Shown: positions 7,811-11,819 of the stretch, piece by piece
Numbering within the stretch: position 1 is the stretch's first letter
How the letters are laid out: the number at the start of each line of letters is the position of its first letter
From: Sphingobacterium sp. UBA6711
GTDB taxonomy: Bacteria > Bacteroidota > Bacteroidia > Sphingobacteriales > Sphingobacteriaceae
NCBI GenBank assembly: GCA_002454415.1
Contig: DKIT01000001.1
Coordinates: forward strand, 71,687 to 83,505
DNA: 11,819 bases
Direction of reading: 5' to 3'
The notes under the pieces: model-generated
What the model saw: the letters and a program-made list of their open reading frames with translations, nothing else
Database searches by the model: none
What the model was told of the DNA's origin: nothing
Translations under genes and position numbers: made by a program

Positions 7811-10024
7811 TTATAGGCTGTGTTTAAGGTAGCTGCTGATGGAATGAATGACTACCCGCTGTCCCAAAAGATTACTTTGAGCTACATTCGCATCGATAAC
7901 ACGGCCTTCGTTATCCATTACTTGCAGCTTATTCTTTTGGTTGAGCACGACTTGTACCGACTGGGCGTCGCCATCGATATTTTTACATAAGGTCTGAAAA
8001 TAGCCTGTCTTTTTGCCATCAATCGCAAAAGAATTGCGCGTAATGTGATACTGAATAAATCGGGTCACCTTATCGATATCAGCTTGGGAGGTCGGAGCAT
8101 TTGCTGCCGGCAGGTCGCCTGCAGCGACAGCTGCTGCAATTGCCATATTGTTCGGAATCAGCATACTGTAATTGAGTCCCAACTCAATTCCCTTGACCAC
8201 ACCATCGCTGGCAGAATAAAGTGCGCTTTTGATCAAATAATTATAGAAAGCATTGTATGGTGAAGTGGCTTGATCTGCACCCATTTTTTGTAAAAAGAAA
8301 CCAATATTTGTATTTGACGAGGTCAGTCCCCCGTCCAGGTACACCGAGACGCCATTGAGTGGACCTGACAATGCCGTCCCCGTGCTCGTCGAATCAATCT
8401 TAAGGGCCTGCTTGGTGACCGTACTATCTAAAGTTCCACTGGAAGACAGCATCATACGATCATATTTAATATATTCACCGGCATAACTCTCCAATAACCC
8501 CGTACCATTTAGGTCCGGAATCGGATCACTATTTAACGGAATAATATGTGCATTTAAAACCTCCCGCATCTCAGGCGTACCATTTCCACCCTGATAACGA
8601 ATCGGATCCGTCGTGTTATAAGCGTCATAGTCAAACCCCATCTTATATAAATTATCGTCAGATACCAAAACAAGCATGTAACGTAGCGTCGGTATTTTAA
8701 GCGTCAGATTCATTCCGATACGTTCAATCGCACGTCGCATCAAACTGTACTTTGGGTTTAGCAGTACACTTCCATATACGGATTGAAATACATTCGCCTT
8801 CTGACAAGCATCGACCCCATAGAATGTACCATTGCTCAATAATTTGGTTTCTTTGATATTCGCTTTGGTTAACTTGGTACTTTCACCAAGAAAGGTCTGT
8901 TGATTTGTAAACTGGGATGGCCACAATTGGGTATTATAGAGATGTGAATTAATAAATTCAATCAAGACACCACTATTCGTTGCATACAAATCCTTGAGCG
9001 TCGATCCTTTCGGATAATATTGGAGCAACATACCCTTGACATATTTATCCACAGCGTCATTACCTGGGATAGTAACCGAAAAATTATTGATCTGTGCATC
9101 GTTAGCATCCTCTTTCGTGTAGTTCTCACTATTAAGAGCCAGACCTACACCGGTATAACTTTTGACAAAAACAGAATCTTTTTGACCTGTTAGCACTTCA
9201 TTTTTACGGGTCAGATCTGCATTATAGGTATAAGTTGCGAACAAATCCAAAATCGATTTGAATGATGAGTATTCCTTGTGTTCCAACAAATATTGATCGA
9301 TGCTTTTTTCTGGAAGTAGCACACGGTCAACCACATGGATATAACCATTTTCTGCAGCTATATTATTACGTTTAGGATCAATATTTGCGGCACCAATATT
9401 TAATCCGCTATAAGTGGAATGGGGATAAAAGATAGCATAATCCGCTTTACCTAATCCGCGCTGTGCCAAATAGGCATCGAAGAAATAAGTCAAGTGCTTA
9501 TTGTTGTTTTCCGTCGGCACATACAACTTATCTGAACCACGGTTGGTCGAGACAAATTTGCGGATTTTTCCATTTCCTAGATCTTCGCTCTCTACAAAAT
9601 CATAGTAGACAGAACGGCGTCTAAAAGCCAATCCCGGTTGCCAACCCTGTTTAGAAAAGAAATCATTTAATTTTTCGATACGTTCGCCGTCATAGGTCAT
9701 CGAAGAACGTACGATTTTCTCGGCAAGCTCAGGCGTAACCTTAGCCATATCTGCGATTCCCTGTTCTTTCATAAATTGTTCAAAGGCTTGATCCGTGGGC
9801 GCAAATACGGTCCATGAACCCGCTGTACCCAGTGTATTTTGATAGCCTGACAACTGAATACAGTTAAGGAAATTTTTAAAATCGCCCATGGAATCCAATT
9901 GTTGGTAAATTGGGCTGGCCAACCAATCCGGTCTGCCATAATAAGCATCAAAGGCCTCTTTCCGGCAGGAAACCGTGAAAGCCAGCAAACTGATCCATAG
10001 TAATGTAAATCTGGATGATAACAT
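7811..10024 (-). CDS. Four-FAS1-domain surface lipoprotein, first gene of the FAS1-SusCD operon
   Basis: A 737-residue protein. The signal is short (SSRFTLLWISLLAFTVSC) with Cys20 as the lipid anchor, followed by RKEAFDAYYGRP. Domain 1 (about 38-238) is a clear FAS1: WTVFAPTDQAFEQFMKEQG (71-89) and ENGYIHVVDRVLLPEKS (225-241), but about 110 residues separate the helix after the first motif from the closing motif, more than usual, which implies a large loop or inserted subdomain. Domain 2 (about 241-407) starts SIDQYLLEHKEYSSFKSILD and closes with LLSNGTFYGVDACQK. Domain 3 (about 411-570) has YMLVLVSDDNLYKMGFD (449-465) and LNGVSVYLDGGL (556-567). Domain 4 (about 574-734) has YSMLIPNNMAIAAAV (619-633), RFIQYHITRN (655-664) and GQRVVIHSISSYL (721-733). 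Domains 2-4 are diverged and their boundaries are approximate. It lies 12 bp before the SusC-like gene and follows a non-coding leader, so it is probably the first gene of the operon. FAS1 proteins generally mediate adhesion or matrix binding; its ligand here is unknown. Confidence 0.92.
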   Translation of the reverse strand: MLSSRFTLLWISLLAFTVSCRKEAFDAYYGRPDWLASPIYQQLDSMGDFKNFLNCIQLSGYQNTLGTAGSWTVFAPTDQAFEQFMKEQGIADMAKVTPELAEKIVRSSMTYDGERIEKLNDFFSKQGWQPGLAFRRRSVYYDFVESEDLGNGKIRKFVSTNRGSDKLYVPTENNNKHLTYFFDAYLAQRGLGKADYAIFYPHSTYSGLNIGAANIDPKRNNIAAENGYIHVVDRVLLPEKSIDQYLLEHKEYSSFKSILDLFATYTYNADLTRKNEVLTGQKDSVFVKSYTGVGLALNSENYTKEDANDAQINNFSVTIPGNDAVDKYVKGMLLQYYPKGSTLKDLYATNSGVLIEFINSHLYNTQLWPSQFTNQQTFLGESTKLTKANIKETKLLSNGTFYGVDACQKANVFQSVYGSVLLNPKYSLMRRAIERIGMNLTLKIPTLRYMLVLVSDDNLYKMGFDYDAYNTTDPIRYQGGNGTPEMREVLNAHIIPLNSDPIPDLNGTGLLESYAGEYIKYDRMMLSSSGTLDSTVTKQALKIDSTSTGTALSGPLNGVSVYLDGGLTSSNTNIGFFLQKMGADQATSPYNAFYNYLIKSALYSASDGVVKGIELGLNYSMLIPNNMAIAAAVAAGDLPAANAPTSQADIDKVTRFIQYHITRNSFAIDGKKTGYFQTLCKNIDGDAQSVQVVLNQKNKLQVMDNEGRVIDANVAQSNLLGQRVVIHSISSYLKHSL

Positions 10025-10268
10025 AATTTAGATATATTGGTTCAATAAAAAATTGACTGGTAACTTGTTTATAATTGGCAACTCTAAAAACGGTACGGCA
10101 ATAAATACTTGTGATAGGTTATATCTCTTTTATTTTATATAGCTCACAATTGGTATTTCGAAGATATGACATAAGCTTCTACTAACCATCCTGCCCCATC
10201 CTGAATAGTAGCAGGAGGAAATTGAATCTATGAAATAATGCGATAGGGGGATATTTATAAGATCGCAT
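10025..10268 (-). promoter_or_regulatory. Non-coding leader/promoter region of the FAS1-SusCD operon
   Basis: About 245 bp between the terminator of the upstream gene and the first FAS1 start; no credible gene on either strand. By position it must hold the operon promoter. I see no exact Bacteroidota -7 element (TAnnTTTG) on the minus strand. The nearest is TAGAGTTG (10086-10079, one mismatch), and it has no TTG at the usual 19-23 bp spacing. An A/T-rich patch lies at about 10122-10146. Two weak inverted repeats are present: CTACTA (10179-10184) with TAGTAG (10206-10211), and GCGAT (10240-10244) with ATCGC (10262-10266). Either could be an operator or chance. The region just before the ATG at 10024 is A/T-rich without a Shine-Dalgarno site, normal for this phylum. 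Confidence 0.4.
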
Positions 10269-10305
10269 AAAAATGGGGTTATCCAAAAATTGGATAACCC
10301 CATTT
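10269..10305 (-). terminator. Rho-independent terminator of the GH106-like gene
   Basis: A perfect 15-bp inverted repeat pairs 10271-10285 (AAATGGGGTTATCCA) with 10291-10305, around a 5-nt A/T loop. Read on the minus strand, the GC-rich stem is followed by a run of five T (10273-10269, partly overlapping the stem base). It lies 35 bp after the stop codon of the glycoside hydrolase gene and so ends that transcript, separating it from the FAS1-SusCD operon. Confidence 0.9.
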
Positions 10306-10340
10306 AACGAACAGATTTCTGAAAATATAATGGAGCGACG

Positions 10341-11819
10341 TTAATAACTCCACAAGGTCACAGGGCCGATCAGACCGCTTTCCATTGGTTTCCAATCGCT
10401 GGCATCAAAGTTTTTATAGTTGATATTGACAAAGTTTATTTCATGATAATTACGCCACGAAAATTTCTGTAGATCCAACTGACGAATACGGTTTGCCATT
10501 AAGTTTGCGACCTCGATACGAATTTTATTTTCTCCATTGACCAAAAATGGGGTAATATCTTGTTGAAATGGTATAGACCATAATATGCCCGCATCCTTCC
10601 CATTGATATAGACCTTAGCGCTTTCCGCGACACGTCCAAGCTTCAGTAGATAAGATTTTGATTGATCCTTACGCATCGAAAATGTTTTTTCATAAGCCGC
10701 TGTACCCGAAAAATTGATCGCATCCTTGTCGCCCCATTCCGTCCAGGATGACAGTCGACCGATTTTTCTAGCATGCGGTAAAACAGATCCTCCTGAAATA
10801 AAGCTAACTTTCCAATCATGATCCAATTGAGTCACTTGACTCAATTCATCTTGATAGCGGAATGGTTCCGCGGCTTGTTGCTCAGAAGCCAAAATGATCC
10901 AGGAATAGCTCGAAGGAATCTGCACCCGAATTTTGTCGTCAGCTGATGGCAATTGATATGTCCGCCCGGTTTGGGGATCCAGCAACGAATAATACGCGGC
11001 TTTCGCATTTAGTGTAATGTTTCGATCCACCATCTGTTTGCTGTGATTGACAAGATAATAGTATGTATCATTACCTGCTATGCGTCTCGAAAATTTCAAC
11101 CCTGTTTGGTTAATTCGTTCAGGTGCGATTTGTTCCGTCTCAAGTGCTGAATTGACATCCGTCGTCAGATAGATTTTTCCCTTTCCAAAAGCGGTATACT
11201 GGTTCGCTTTATCTTTTTCGAAACCTAGCGATGCAATTAATTTATTGAATAGCGCTGTGCGTTCATCCAATTGATTATACCCAGGTACTTCCTGCGGTAA
11301 TTGTTGGAAAATGACAGTTGCCCCTTGCTTCGCCATTTCCATGATTTTTTGCAATGTGACTTCCGAAAAATAATGACAGGCAGGAATATAAATTGCACGA
11401 TACGGGGTCGCATCCTTCGAAGTCTGTAGTTTTCCGTCATCTACAGTTGTTCCCGCCAGAATTTTATCTGTTGCAAAATCAAAGCTATACCCCCGTTTCT
11501 GTAGTTGAACACTCTGTTTATAAAATTGCGTTGGGTGCAACCACTCGTCAACATCATGGACCTTCAACGCTTTATCCATCCCGTTGGCATTGTTCCAGAT
11601 ATCATAAATGGGCCAATATACCAACAGTTCATTGTCGGCACGACTGGATTGTAGAATGGATTGAACACGTGTAATATATTGGTTCAAACCGGACAGGTGG
11701 TCCCAGAATGAATTTTGGGGGACAAAATTAACCGACGCATAGAATAACCATCCCGGAAAAGGGACATTTTTTGGCGAGTAGGTTGTCCCGTGATAAAAGA
11801 TATGATTCACTCCAGCGAG
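10341..11819 (-). CDS. Glycoside hydrolase resembling GH106 (alpha-L-rhamnosidase), C-terminal part only
   Basis: The frame is open to the right edge, so this is the last 492 residues of a longer protein (GH106 enzymes are roughly 1000-1100 residues). A GTG at 11810 could be taken as a start but lies inside the conserved segment GVNHIFYHGTTYSPKNVPFP (residues 3-22 of the fragment), so the true start is outside. Next come WLFYASVNF and LNQYITRVQSIL (45-56), then NELLVYWPIYDIW (63-75). A Rossmann-like segment follows (RAIYIPACHYFS 141-152; GATVIFQQLP 166-175). The C-terminal jelly-roll of the GH2/GH106 type spans about 335-492: SSWTEWGDKDAINFSGTAAY (357-376), KVYINGKDAGILW (402-414), DITPFLVNGENKIRIEVANL (421-440) and ending SGLIGPVTLWSY. 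These are recognised from family memory; the earlier part of the catalytic region lies off-window, so activity cannot be confirmed. If GH106, it would cleave alpha-L-rhamnose from glycans such as rhamnogalacturonan. It ends its own transcript at the terminator downstream and is a neighbour of, not a member of, the FAS1-SusCD operon. Confidence 0.82.
   Translation of the reverse strand, partial: LAGVNHIFYHGTTYSPKNVPFPGWLFYASVNFVPQNSFWDHLSGLNQYITRVQSILQSSRADNELLVYWPIYDIWNNANGMDKALKVHDVDEWLHPTQFYKQSVQLQKRGYSFDFATDKILAGTTVDDGKLQTSKDATPYRAIYIPACHYFSEVTLQKIMEMAKQGATVIFQQLPQEVPGYNQLDERTALFNKLIASLGFEKDKANQYTAFGKGKIYLTTDVNSALETEQIAPERINQTGLKFSRRIAGNDTYYYLVNHSKQMVDRNITLNAKAAYYSLLDPQTGRTYQLPSADDKIRVQIPSSYSWIILASEQQAAEPFRYQDELSQVTQLDHDWKVSFISGGSVLPHARKIGRLSSWTEWGDKDAINFSGTAAYEKTFSMRKDQSKSYLLKLGRVAESAKVYINGKDAGILWSIPFQQDITPFLVNGENKIRIEVANLMANRIRQLDLQKFSWRNYHEINFVNINYKNFDASDWKPMESGLIGPVTLWSY

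Noticed and set aside
10212..10230. AGGAGG-like sequence before an ATG on the plus strand (about 10214-10233)
   Set aside because: The ATG is followed after one codon by a stop (ATG AAA TAA), so no protein is encoded, and this phylum rarely uses Shine-Dalgarno sites.
11808..11810. GTG as the start codon of the glycoside hydrolase
   Set aside because: It falls inside the conserved GVNHIFYHGTTYS segment and the frame is open to the window edge, so the gene is truncated rather than starting there.

Overview
The window looks like part of a Bacteroidota chromosome, most likely a Sphingobacteriaceae-type soil or gut glycan degrader. This is inferred from a SusC/SusD pair, three or four lipoproteins with Bacteroidota-style Cys lipoboxes directly followed by polar residues, A/T-rich upstream regions without Shine-Dalgarno sites, and moderate GC. 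No 16S or other taxonomic marker is present, so the genus is a guess. Every supported gene is on the minus strand; transcription runs from the right edge to the left edge.

Layout in transcription order. (1) 11819-10341: C-terminal 492 residues of a large secreted glycoside hydrolase resembling family GH106 (alpha-L-rhamnosidase), cut by the right edge and followed by a strong intrinsic terminator (10305-10269). (2) 10270-10025: non-coding leader of the next operon; no clear consensus promoter. (3) 10024-7811: 737-residue lipoprotein that reads as four fasciclin (FAS1) domains. (4) 7798-4517: SusC/RagA-type TonB-dependent transporter without an STN signalling domain. (5) 4509-3049: SusD/RagB lipoprotein. 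(6) a 108-bp gap holding only a doubtful 31-codon ORF. (7) 2933-1125: 602-residue lipoprotein with two FAS1 domains and a C-terminal beta-rich domain. (8) 1112-1: start of another FAS1 lipoprotein, open at the left edge (370 codons visible). Gaps inside the operon are 12, 7, 115 and 12 bp, so genes 3-8 are very probably co-transcribed.

Working model (inference): SusC and SusD form an outer-membrane importer whose usual accessory surface proteins (the SusE/F or glycan-binding slot) are replaced by a set of multi-FAS1 lipoproteins on both sides of the pair. The FAS1 proteins could capture a ligand at the cell surface, attach cells to a matrix or plant wall, or form part of the lid complex. The neighbouring GH106-like enzyme hints at rhamnose-containing glycans, but the terminator puts it in a different transcription unit, so the substrate of the FAS1-SusCD operon remains unknown. 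The most unusual aspect is the FAS1-rich composition; I see no defence system, mobile element, CRISPR array, tRNA or rRNA.
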